Positions 55,632 to 64,000 of a stretch of 64,000 nt of DNA are shown piece after piece. Origin of the DNA: Ascarosepion bandense. Lineage: Eukaryota > Mollusca > Cephalopoda > Sepiida > Sepiidae. The DNA is taken from positions 5,608,501 to 5,672,500 of the forward strand of contig JBBBDQ010000350.1 in the NCBI GenBank assembly GCA_037127315.1, given 5' to 3'. Each line of letters starts with the position of its first letter. Positions within the stretch are counted from its first letter, which is position 1. The translations under genes were made by a program, and so were the position numbers. The notes under the pieces were generated by a model. That model was not told the origin of the DNA. It saw only the letters and a program-made list of their open reading frames with translations, and ran no database searches.

Positions 55632-58178
55632 ATGAAAAACACAAATAGAAATAAAAAGTCCAGTATGGCTCTTCCAGTGGATAAACAGGGAGCCCGTCCT
55701 TCAGGAGGGAACCTACCTGAGGTCGAAAAATCTGCCATAGGAACAAACTCCTACACAAAGAATGTATCTTCAGGTCCCCACAACCAGGATAATCCTAATG
55801 ATGGTCCTGAAAATTCACCAGCTAGATCTACAACCGTATATTTAAAGAAAGAAAAAATAAAATGGTCTCGTGAGGAGTACAAAGTCGTTATGACTGCATT
55901 TCATGAAGCGTTACTCAAACCTCAAAAAAACATGACTCGCCAAACATATGACATTTGGCGTGAAAAAGTTGGTCAAACAAATAGAAATTATATTGACGAA
56001 AATAAATTGGCCAATGTACGTAGGTACATTATTCGTAATAACCGACTGTCAGAGGCTGAGATTCACGAAATTAAAAGAATTGTAACAAGAAGAGTCGAAT
56101 CAACAAAATATGAAAAGGAACCGGAACCAGAAATAAAAAGTAATAACATCAAACAAATCACAGGTCATAATGTAGAAACCGTGAAACACGCAAATCACTG
56201 CGAAGATAATGATGTAAGTCTAAAAGTGCTGGAAAGGTGCGATCTGAGTCTGAGTCAGTTAAAAGACAAAAATAAAATTAGTTCAGAACACATCGAAGAT
56301 AATTATTTGACCGAAAATAACAATATACAGGAAGCCAAGATAGAAATAAAAAACCAGCTAAGTCAAATACAAAGTATTACAATGGAGGAACGTGAACAGC
56401 TCCCAAAATTCCAACCAACAAAACAAAACCTCCGAACTATTAAATTGTACAATGCAGCACTGAAATCAATACTGGATGAAGACCCGAATACAAATCTTAA
56501 CGAAGTAATATATGCATCAGCAACAGCAGCAACAAAAAAATTAAACATCAAAATAAAAACAAGGCAGTCACGCAGACGTGAAGATCCACCCTGGAAAAGA
56601 AAAATCGAAAAAGAAATCGAACAACTAAGAAGTGAACTGTCAGTACTGGATGAACTGAGTAGAGGAATAAATGTAAGAACTAGGAAAAGAAGAAGAGCCG
56701 AAAAAAAATATAACATCAGGAATGAAAATGACGTCTTATCAAATAAAGAAAAAATAAAGCAAAAAATCCAACTGAAGGCTCAAAGAATAAGACGCTATGA
56801 AAAAAGAGCAAAATTTTACAGACAAAACAAGATCTTTCAGACTGATACAAAGAGATTTTACAGGGAAATAGGTAAAAAAAGAATTGAAGTGACAGTACCC
56901 CCCAGAATGGAAGAAGTCACACAGTTCTGGGAAAAGATATGGGCTTGCCCTAAAGAACCTAGCAAGGAAGTACATTGGATTACGCAGGAGATAGAACGAA
57001 TGAAGAATAAACCCGAACAGACATGGTCTGGAATTACAGAAGATGATATTAAATTTGCACTAAAAAAAGCACACAATTGGAAAACTCCAGGTATAGATAA
57101 AATTCCTAACTTTTGGCTATATTATTTAAATGCAGCACATAAAAAATTAGCCAAAGAACTCCAAGAAATGGTTGACGATCCCACTAAAATTCCTGCATGG
57201 ATGACAAAAGGAATTACATTTCTTCTACCCAAGAATGGTGACACAAACAACCCGAAAAACTACAGACCAATTACATGTCTTCCGACAACATATAAACTAC
57301 TAACATCTATTTTAACAAAACAAACATATTTATTCTTAGAAAGAAATGACCTGATACCGCTTGAACAAAAAGGGTGCAAACGTGGCTGTTATGGCTGTAA
57401 AGACCAATTGCTAATTAACAAAATGATCCTGGAAAACTGCTACAAGACAAAGAAAAATCTTAGTACTGCCTGGATAGACTACCGAAAGGCATTCGATAGT
57501 GTGCCACATGAATGGATTTTAAAGACTTTAAATATATACAAGATATCGCCCGTCATCATCAATTTCATCAAACAGTGCATGTCTATATGGAAAACAACCC
57601 TTTACCTCAATCATATAAATGGAACCGATAAGTCTGATGAAATAAACATCAAAAGAGGTATATTTCAAGGTGATTCTTTATCTCCCTTACTATTCTGCAT
57701 ATCATTAATAGCACTAACCAGTCAACTTAATAAGACAGAATGTGGTTATAAAATAGGCCAAAAGAAAATAAGCCATCTATTTTACATGGATGACTTAAAG
57801 TTATATGCTAAGAATGATAATGAGCTGGAAGGTCTTCTGCAAACTGTAAAATGCTTCAGCGAAGACATTGGAATGAAATTTAATTTGAATAAATGTGCTA
57901 AAGCTACAGTTTTACGTGGATCAATACAAGAAACATCCTCAATTAGCCTAGACCCTGCTGTAACAATAAAAGAATTGAAACCAGAAGAAGCTTATAAATA
58001 CCTAGGTGTAAATGAGAGCGTAAACATTCACCATAAAAAAATGAAAGAAATAGTGCGTAAAGAGTACTATAGAAGGCTACGAATGATATTAAAAACTGAA
58101 TTAAATTCACAGAATAGAGTTATGGCCATTAATAGCCTTGCAATCCCTCAGTTGTCCAATATAGCTTCAACATCTTAA
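55632..58178 (+). CDS. RLE LINE polyprotein, N-terminal and RT part (copy 1)
   Basis: The frame is open from 55518, but the first ATG is at 55632, which I take as the start (848 aa). The N-terminal half, up to about residue 420, is basic and Lys/Arg/Glu-rich with no zinc finger that I can see. The RT follows: GIDKIPNFW, ITFLLPKNGDT with NYRPITCLPTTYK (near 57211), AWIDYRKAFDSVP (motif A, 57468), KRGIFQGDSLSPLLF (motif B, near 57650), LFYMDDLKLYAKND (motif C, YMDD codons from 57783) and EAYKYLGVNE (57985). All catalytic Asp residues are present. The frame ends out of phase (LAIPQLSNIASTS) because of a 2-nt insertion at about 58147-58149 relative to copy 2. The protein would copy its RNA at a nicked target. 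Confidence 0.9.
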   Translation: MKNTNRNKKSSMALPVDKQGARPSGGNLPEVEKSAIGTNSYTKNVSSGPHNQDNPNDGPENSPARSTTVYLKKEKIKWSREEYKVVMTAFHEALLKPQKNMTRQTYDIWREKVGQTNRNYIDENKLANVRRYIIRNNRLSEAEIHEIKRIVTRRVESTKYEKEPEPEIKSNNIKQITGHNVETVKHANHCEDNDVSLKVLERCDLSLSQLKDKNKISSEHIEDNYLTENNNIQEAKIEIKNQLSQIQSITMEEREQLPKFQPTKQNLRTIKLYNAALKSILDEDPNTNLNEVIYASATAATKKLNIKIKTRQSRRREDPPWKRKIEKEIEQLRSELSVLDELSRGINVRTRKRRRAEKKYNIRNENDVLSNKEKIKQKIQLKAQRIRRYEKRAKFYRQNKIFQTDTKRFYREIGKKRIEVTVPPRMEEVTQFWEKIWACPKEPSKEVHWITQEIERMKNKPEQTWSGITEDDIKFALKKAHNWKTPGIDKIPNFWLYYLNAAHKKLAKELQEMVDDPTKIPAWMTKGITFLLPKNGDTNNPKNYRPITCLPTTYKLLTSILTKQTYLFLERNDLIPLEQKGCKRGCYGCKDQLLINKMILENCYKTKKNLSTAWIDYRKAFDSVPHEWILKTLNIYKISPVIINFIKQCMSIWKTTLYLNHINGTDKSDEINIKRGIFQGDSLSPLLFCISLIALTSQLNKTECGYKIGQKKISHLFYMDDLKLYAKNDNELEGLLQTVKCFSEDIGMKFNLNKCAKATVLRGSIQETSSISLDPAVTIKELKPEEAYKYLGVNESVNIHHKKMKEIVRKEYYRRLRMILKTELNSQNRVMAINSLAIPQLSNIASTS

Positions 58179-58204
58179 ACTGGACTCTAAACGACATCAG
58201 GCGA

Positions 58205-59341
58205 ATGGATGCTAAAACAAGAAAGCTTCTTTCTAAGCATAGGATGCATCACCCAAAGGCTGATGTAGACCGTCTATACATACCCCGTAAAGAAGGTGGA
58301 AGGGGTCTTATTCAGCTGGAATTGTCATACAAGACAACAACTATTGGCTTACTAACATACATAGAAACAACAAAGGATTGGATGATACAATTAGTAAGGC
58401 AACATGAAGAAAGAAAGAAAAAATATTCAATAATAAAAGAAGGCAGTAAATACAAACAAGAATTACAGTTAGTAGATTCTGTAGAAAAGCAAAACAGTAG
58501 CCAAGAACCAACTATTGCGGCAAAAAATATGAAAATGAAAGCCAAAGATAAAGCTCTTGAAAAGATGAAACAGCGCTGGCAAGACAAACCTCTGCATGGC
58601 CAATATCCAGTACGTGCCAATAAATCCAATGTTGACAAAGTTAATACTCATCGATGGTTACGTGCATCTGGATTAAAGTCTGAAACTGAAGGATTTATAC
58701 TTGCAGCACAAGACCAAAGTCTTTTCACGAGAAACTTTCAGGCAAATATTATGCATAATAATATGGATCCAAAATGCAGGTTTTGTGATAAACACCAAGA
58801 AACAATAGACCACCTAATCTCAGGCTGTTCTGTGCTTGCCCCAAACGAATATAAAAATCGCCACGATAGAGTTGGGCAATATTTACATTGGGCAATGTGC
58901 AAACATTATGGAAAAGCTGTAAACAAACACTGGTATGAACATCATCCAGCACCGGTTACAGAAATAGAAGATGTAACCATTCTATGGGATTACACCATCT
59001 ACACAGACAGAAAAATTGAAGCAAACAGGCCAGACATTATTGTTAAAAACCAGAAGGAGAAAACTTGTCTATTAATTGATATGGCTTGTCCAGCGGATTG
59101 TAACATAGCAATCAAGGAATTTGAAAAACTGTCAAAATATAAAGACCTGGAAATTGAAATAGAAAAAATGTGGAAATTGAAAACAAGAGTTGTGCCAGTG
59201 ATAGTAGGTGCACTTGGAATGATAAAAAATGGAACAAAACAAAACATTGAAAGAATCCCTGGAAACCCCAGCTTAAGAGATATACAAAAAATTGTATTAT
59301 TAAGTACAGCCCACACACTAAGGAAAACGTTATCTATGTAA
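58205..59341 (+). CDS. RLE LINE C-terminal part: thumb end, CCHC finger, restriction-like endonuclease (copy 1)
   Basis: This frame continues the same protein after the frameshift. It begins MDAKTRKLLSKHRMHHPKAD, then YIPRKEGGRGLIQLELS. A CCHC finger is at residues ~191-208 (CRFCDKHQETIDHLISGC). The restriction-like endonuclease signature has Pro-Asp in RPDIIVK and a second Asp 15 residues after the first (LLIDMACP). This CCHC plus PD-(X14)-D order is diagnostic of RLE-type LINEs such as R2, R4 and NeSL. The frame ends normally at RKTLSM. The ATG at 58205 is internal, so independent translation is doubtful. Confidence 0.9.
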   Translation: MDAKTRKLLSKHRMHHPKADVDRLYIPRKEGGRGLIQLELSYKTTTIGLLTYIETTKDWMIQLVRQHEERKKKYSIIKEGSKYKQELQLVDSVEKQNSSQEPTIAAKNMKMKAKDKALEKMKQRWQDKPLHGQYPVRANKSNVDKVNTHRWLRASGLKSETEGFILAAQDQSLFTRNFQANIMHNNMDPKCRFCDKHQETIDHLISGCSVLAPNEYKNRHDRVGQYLHWAMCKHYGKAVNKHWYEHHPAPVTEIEDVTILWDYTIYTDRKIEANRPDIIVKNQKEKTCLLIDMACPADCNIAIKEFEKLSKYKDLEIEIEKMWKLKTRVVPVIVGALGMIKNGTKQNIERIPGNPSLRDIQKIVLLSTAHTLRKTLSM

Positions 59342-59496
59342 TGCTGGGGATGATAGGGAGGATAGAAAAACATGAAATGGAGTCATAACAACACGCCACT
59401 ACCTGCCTTAGGTCTCCCCGCAGACTTGGTTGGTAGTGAGACCAATGCAGAAATCGAAATATGATGAAAAATGACATAATAATAATAATAATAATA

Positions 59497-61788
59497 ATGA
59501 AAAATAAACCCGAACAGACATGGTCTGGAATTACAGAAGATGATGTTAAATTTGCACTAAAAAAAGCACACAATTGGAAATTCCCAGAAATAGATAAAAT
59601 TCCTAACTTTTGGCTATATTATTTAAATGCAGCACATAAAAAACTAGCCAAAGAACTTCAAGAAATGGTTGACGATCCCATTAAAATTCCTGCATGGATG
59701 ACCAAAGGAATTACATTTCTTCTACCCAAGAATGGTGACACAAACAACCCGAAAAACTACAGACCAATTACATGTCTTCCGACAACATATAAACTATTAA
59801 TATCTATTTTAACAAAACAGACATATTTATTCTTAGAAAGAAATGACATGATACCGCTTGAACAAAAAGGGTGCAAACGTGGCTGTTATGGTTGTAAAGA
59901 CCAATTGCTGATTAACAAAATGATCCTGGAAAACTGCTACAGTACAAAGAAAAATCTTAGTACAGCCTGGATAGACTATCGAAAGGCATTCGATAGTGTG
60001 CCACATGACTGGATTTTAAAGACTTTAAATATATACAAGATATCGCCCGTCATCATCAATTTCATCAAACAGTGCATGTCTATATGGAAAACAACCCTTT
60101 ACCTCAATCATATAAATGGAACCTATAAGTCTGATGAAATAAACATCAAAAGAGGTATATTTCAAGGTGACTCTTTATCTCCCTTACTATTCTGCATATC
60201 ATTAATAGCACTAACCAGTCAACTTAATAAGACAGAATGTGGTTATAAAATAAGCCAAAAGAAAATAAGCCATCTATTTTACATGGATGACTTGAAGTTA
60301 AATGCTAAGAATGATAATGAGCTGGAAGGTCTTCTGCAAACTGTAAAATGCTTCAGCGAAGACATTGGAATGAAATTTAATTTGAATAAATGTGCTAAAG
60401 CTACAGTTTTACGTGGATCAATACAAGAAACATCCTCAATTAGCCTAGACCCTGCTGTAACAATAAAAGAATTGAAACCAGAAGAAGCTTATAAATACCT
60501 AGGTGTAAATGAGAGTGAAAACATTCACCATAAAAAAATGAAAGAAATAGTGCGTAAAGAGTACTATAGAAGGCTACGAATGATATTAAAAACTGAATTA
60601 AATTCACAGAACAGAGTTATGGCCATTAATAGCCTTGCAATCCCAGTTGTCCAATATAGCTTTAACATCTTAAACTGGACTCTAAACGACATCAGGCGAA
60701 TGGATGCTAAAACAAGAAAGCTTCTTTCTAAGCATAAGATGCATCATCCAAAGGCTGATGTAGACCGTCTATACATACCCCGTAAAGAAAGTGGAAGAGG
60801 TCTTATTCAGCTGGAATTGTCATACAAGACAACAACTATTGGCTTACTAACATACATAGAAACAACAAAGGATTGGATGATACAATTAGTAAGGCAACAT
60901 GAAGAAAGAAAGAAAAAATATTCAATAATAAAAGAAGGCAGTAAATTCAAACAAGATTTACAGTTAGTAGATTCTGTAGAAAAGCAGAACGGAAGCCAAG
61001 AGCCGGCTATTGCGCCAAAGAATATGAAAATGAAAGCCAAAGATAAAGCTCTTGAACAGATGAAACAGCGCTGGCAAGACAAACCTTTGCATGGCCAATA
61101 TCCAGAACGTGCCAATAAATCCAATGTTAATACTCACCGATGGTTACGTGCATCTGGATTAAAGTCTGAAACTGAAGGCTTTATTCTTGCAGCACAAGAC
61201 CAAAGTCTTTTCACGAGAAACTTTCAGGCAAATATTATGCATAATAATATGGATCCAAAATGCAGGTTTTGTGATAAACACCAAGAAACAATAGACCACT
61301 TAATCTCAGGCTGTTCTGTGCTTGCCCCAAATGAATATAAAAATCGCCACGATAGAGTTGGGCAATATTTACATTGGGCAATATGCAAACATTATGGAAA
61401 AGCTGTAGGCAAACACTTGTATGAACATCACTCAGCACCGGTTACAGAAATAGAAGATGTAACCATTCTATGGAATTACACCATCTACACAGACAGAAAA
61501 ATTGAAGCAAACAGGCCAGACATTATTGTTAAAAACCAGAAGGAGAAAACTTGTCTATTAATTGATATGGCTTGTCCAGCGGATTGTAACATAGCAATCA
61601 AGGAATTTGAAAAACTGTCAAAATATAAAGACCTGGAAATTGAAATAGAAAAAATGTGGAAATTGAAAACAAGAGTTGTGCCAGTGATAGTAGGTGCACT
61701 TGGAATGATAAAAAATGGAACAAAACAACACATTGAAAGAATCCCTGGAAACCCCAGCTTAAGAGATATACAAAAATTGTCTTATTAA
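59497..61788 (+). pseudogene. RLE LINE copy 2: RT, finger and endonuclease in one frame
   Basis: An open frame (in phase with upstream (TAA)n from 59461) starts within the region before the RT. It carries AWIDYRKAFDSVP, KRGIFQGDSLSPLLF, LFYMDDLKLNAKND (Tyr to Asn after YMDDLKL), VVQYSFNILNWTLNDIRRMD (intact across the site that is frameshifted in copy 1), CRFCDKHQETIDHLISGC and the PD-(X14)-D motif. Three codons near SNVNTHR are missing relative to copy 1. A 1-nt deletion in an A-run near 61771 replaces the last ~17 residues with LSY and a stop. The N-terminal half is absent. Confidence 0.9.
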
Positions 61789-61976
61789 GTACAGCCCACA
61801 CACTAAGGAAAACTTTATCTATGTAATGCTGGAGATGATAGGGAAGATAGAAAAACATGAAATGAAGCCATAACAACACGCCACTACCTGCTTTAGGTCT
61901 CCCCGCAGACTTGGTTGGTAGTGAGACCAAAGCAGAAATCGAAATATGATGAAAAATGACATAATAATAATAATTA
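59497..61976 (+). mobile_element. RLE-type LINE copy 2, 5'-truncated, head-to-tail with copy 1
   Basis: It starts at the equivalent of position 57000 of copy 1, joined directly to copy 1's (TAA)n tail. It continues nearly identical through the RT, finger, endonuclease and 3' UTR, and ends in its own TAA tail at 61961-61974. Fused this way, the two copies form a tandem array linked by TAA repeats. Confidence 0.9.
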
Positions 61977-62486
61977 CAGAAATAGAACATCCCTATCGGA
62001 ATATCATTGGTATGTATCAAAAACATATAAAACACCCACATTAAAGTGGAAAATTAAAATAAAGCTAGAATATGTAAGTCTTTAAACGACCCATGCCCAT
62101 TGTGTCGATACGAAAAATTATATATTATTAATTCACTTAATAATAAAAATCTATTAAATAAACGTAATGAAATAAATGTCATATGTAGACATTGCAAGCT
62201 GTTCACCTTAGAATATGGATAAAAAAAGACTTTATATTAATGAATATGCATTTACCCGATAATTCGCTTAAGGAAAATAATAACTGACGAGATACTAAAA
62301 TAAGTCAATTGGTATATAACATTTTTATAATAAATAAATAAATATTGGAAAGATGGGATCAGGATAGTAGGAAGTAAATTAAAATTAAAAAAAGTTATTT
62401 ATAAATTAAAGGTTTTGAAACAATTAGAATTAAATACACACTAATAAGAAGAGTAAAATTATTCAAAAACCTCTTTAAGTTGGTAG
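61977..62486. other. No recognisable gene
   Basis: AT-rich sequence after the second LINE tail. No motif or repeat recognised. Confidence 0.45.
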
Positions 62487-62602
62487 GCTTACGGCCATAT
62501 CACGTTGAATACACCGGTTCTCGCTCGATCACCAAAGTTAAGCAACGTTGAGTCAGTACTTAGATGGGTGACCGCTTGGGAATACCAGGTGCTATAAGCG
62601 TT
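62487..62602 (+). rRNA. 5S rRNA-like sequence (pseudogene or SINE head)
   Basis: It matches eukaryotic 5S rRNA along its whole length: cttacggccatatcacgttg, aatacaccggttctcgctcg, atcaccaaagttaagcaacg and gatgggtgaccgcttgggaa. The internal control regions (A-box-like aagttaagcaacg and C-box gatgggtgaccg) are well kept. About five nucleotides are missing in the middle (cgttgagtcagtactt, where 5S normally has a GGGC-CCGG-type segment), and a few stem positions are changed. No second 5S unit and no terminal T-run follow. Instead a tRNA-SINE head starts 6 nt later. Confidence 0.85.
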
Positions 62603-62608
62603 TAGTGA

Positions 62609-63084
62609 CGGATGTGCGTTGTGGTGCAGTGGATATCGGCTCGGAAAGAGAAATCGGTGAGCCGAGTTCGAATTCCAGTTGAATACCCTGCATTCACTTA
62701 AGCACCGGTACCCTTGAGAAAGGTATTAATCCGTCCCTTCCCTCCAGTTATAGGTTAAATAACAAGGGTAGAACTTGGTGACCCTGCTCTTAAAAACAAA
62801 TCTCAATGAATCTTGATACTCGAAAAGAAAAATGTTGTAAAATAAAATAACCTTATCCAAAATCACGCGCAAATACCCTTGGGAAAGGTATTAATCCGTT
62901 TCTTCCTTCCAATTATGGGTTAAATAACAGGACAGATTGGGTTCTATAGCCTTGGTCGGCAACCAGTCTACCGCAGAAAGCAATAGCAACCTACTGCAGG
63001 ATAATCTTCTGCCCAGTCTGTCATGTCTCTTTCGAGACATGATCGCCCAAGCGTATTTCACGTATGGCACTTAACTGATTGATC
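62609..63084 (+). mobile_element. tRNA-derived SINE, family A, with an insertion or two joined copies
   Basis: The head (62609-62770) has ttgtggtgcagtggatatcg (A-box region) and gagttcgaattcc (B box). After ggttaaataacaaggg the sequence diverges (62770-62865: agaacttggtgaccctgctc, ctcaatgaatcttgatactc). A second SINE A part then runs from gcgcaaatacccttgggaaa to cacttaactgattga (62868-63084), with the hairpin at 63021-63042 (tcatgtctc tttc gagacatga). The overlap of ggtattaatccgt in both parts shows two copies, the second 5'-truncated. Confidence 0.85.
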
Positions 63085-63539
63085 CAAAATCATTGGTTAT
63101 GGCCTTAAATGATCCCATAAGGATTGATAGGTCGATAAACGAACAAACAAACAAACTTTAAGTTGGAATAAAAACATAAAAAGTTTTCTTTTTTCATCTT
63201 TTTCCTGTTTTCTCTGAGAAGGTGTCAAGATATGGAGAAAGCTGAAAGGATATTTTTGGTACAAGAAAACACACATCAAAGGTCATAGAATCTAGTGAGA
63301 AGTAATTAAAAAGAATTCGGTTAAAATTCGTATGATATATTGACCTTTAGAGAAAAATAAAGAACAAAGAAAAAAGAAAGGATTTATTCCCTAAAAATAG
63401 AAACTACTGGCCCAATTTCAAAGTGAATTTTCATTCTGATTAATTAAAAGGAACACGCACATAAATTTCATATCTCCCCACATACATAAATAGGAAACCT
63501 ATTGTTTTTCGTATTTAAATACAAATCATTTTCACAACC
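63085..63539. other. No recognisable gene
   Basis: AT-rich; the open frames here have no motif. Confidence 0.4.
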
Positions 63540-63740
63540 AATTGGAGTAGATAGACTAAACTATCGCCCGGTTCACACTCCAACCACGTCTATTGTACAG
63601 GTGTAGAGGTTCATCCCTTGTTCCCTGTTTAGGATGTGGTTTCCGGCTTTCTCTTTTCCAAATCTTTTCACTCTTGCGTAGCCCCCTGCACACCAGTGGC
63701 GTTACCGCCTTGCTCGGGGTGTTATGATTAAAAAAAAAAA
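63540..63740 (+). mobile_element. Short retroposon C with LINE-J tail
   Basis: Body from attggagtagatagactaaa through ggttcatcccttgttccctg, then ttgcgtagccccctgcacac and ccttgctcggggtgttatga plus poly(A) ending at 63740. It ends exactly where a hammerhead-like sequence begins. Confidence 0.8.
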
Positions 63741-63830
63741 CATTGCCTGATGACGAGAAATCTCGAAACATAGAAATTTACGTGTCACAATGCACGTTTA
63801 ATTCATTATATATATATATATATATATATA
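63741..63830 (+). ncRNA. Hammerhead ribozyme-like sequence (PLE-type terminus) with (TA)n
   Basis: The core elements are in the required order. Stem I 5' strand cattg is at 63741-63745, and CTGATGA at 63747-63753. A short stem II (gag, loop aaat, ctc; 63755-63764) is followed by GAAA at 63765-63768 and stem III (acat/gtgt with ~10-nt loop). The cleavage triplet GTC is at 63784-63786. The stem I 3' strand caatg (63788-63792) is complementary to the first strand. An extra c at 63754 may weaken stem II. (TA)n follows. Hammerheads of this kind are known in Penelope-like element termini. Activity is untested. Confidence 0.6.
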
Positions 63831-63935
63831 TTAGTCATCCACATACAAGCCCGTTTCGCTGTATCACACCTCATCAGTGTGGCTAGACATATCCACTTAC
63901 ATCTGGCTGGGATCGAAACTCGACCGATTTGGAAG
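63831..63935 (-). mobile_element. tRNA-derived SINE, family B, truncated
   Basis: ttagtcatccacatacaagc, tttcgctgtatcacacctca and gggatcgaaactcgaccgat cover the 3' part and B-box region of SINE B. The A-box side is lost after gatttgg, and unrelated sequence continues to the window end. Confidence 0.75.
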
Positions 63936-64000
63936 TTATATTGCTGATAAAAGGGGAAAACCTTTTACTAAAGTAATTTATAACAATTACAATTCTTAAA

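Larger units (their letters stand above)
55480..59498 (+). mobile_element. RLE-type LINE (R2/R4/NeSL superclade), copy 1, nearly intact
   Basis: The element has a GC-richer leader (55480-55631), an RT-bearing frame (55632-58178), a zinc-finger/endonuclease frame (58205-59341), a short 3' UTR (agacttggttggtagtgaga) and a TAA/ATA-repeat tail at 59475-59498. A 2-nt insertion is the only break between the two frames. The 5' limit is uncertain and may include the tandem repeats from 53.3 kb. The TAA tail recalls the Dong/R4 group; the exact clade is not proven. Confidence 0.88.

Noticed and set aside
62609..62690. SINE A and SINE B heads as functional tRNA genes
   Set aside because: They keep A- and B-box-like motifs but do not fold into a cloverleaf by eye, and they run into conserved SINE bodies.

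Overview
This is an AT-rich animal genomic window made almost entirely of transposable elements, their fragments and simple repeats. I find no convincing host protein-coding gene. The repeat mix is: two tRNA-derived SINE families, an APE-type jockey/CR1-like LINE, an RTE-like LINE, Penelope-like elements (PLEs) with a GIY-YIG domain, an RLE-type LINE of the R2/R4/NeSL superclade, Tc1/mariner DNA transposons, and more than twenty (TA)n tracts. This fits a mollusc, most likely a cephalopod such as Octopus. The organism call rests on recalled repeat families and is an inference.

Layout. 1-4.2 kb: RTE-tailed dispersed repeats, a GATA array and an RTE remnant whose RT segment is tandemly repeated. 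4.3-12.3 kb: SINEs, five LINE-J pieces (LINE-J is my name for the jockey/CR1-like LINE), one of them with a 5' inversion, and two antisense PLE fragments. 12.7-13.3 kb: a 169-bp tandem repeat. 14.6-17.75 kb: a Tc1 element, antisense, split by a LINE-J and by an RTE copy. 17.9-18.9 kb: an RTE copy with a target-site duplication (TSD). 21.3-22.3 kb: two solo LTRs, each with a perfect 5-bp TSD. 22.6-25.6 kb: the longest LINE-J, antisense, inside an RTE-tailed repeat. 26-32 kb: fold-back elements, palindromes and T-rich DNA. 33.2-35.9 kb: a PLE (RT plus GIY-YIG) containing an RTE copy. 37.3-39.7 kb: a 2.3-kb satellite of 9/10-bp units. 40.7-53 kb: further repeats, a Tc1/mariner-type MITE, a mariner transposase remnant and hairpins. 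53.3-62 kb: the best preserved element, an RLE-type LINE preceded by tandem T-rich repeats and followed head-to-tail by a second, 5'-truncated copy joined through a (TAA)n tail. 62.5-64 kb: a 5S rRNA-like sequence directly upstream of a tRNA-SINE, then a tail-sharing retroposon and a hammerhead-ribozyme-like sequence.

The elements mostly interact as nested insertions and as shared 3' tails. The LINE-J tail also occurs on an unrelated short retroposon. Several (TA)n tracts sit exactly at the ends of SINE B copies, hairpins and PLE termini. The least degraded coding sequences are in the two RLE LINE copies: copy 1 is interrupted only by a 2-nt insertion, and copy 2 has a 1-nt deletion near its C terminus. 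All other reverse transcriptases and transposases are truncated, frameshifted or lack catalytic residues.
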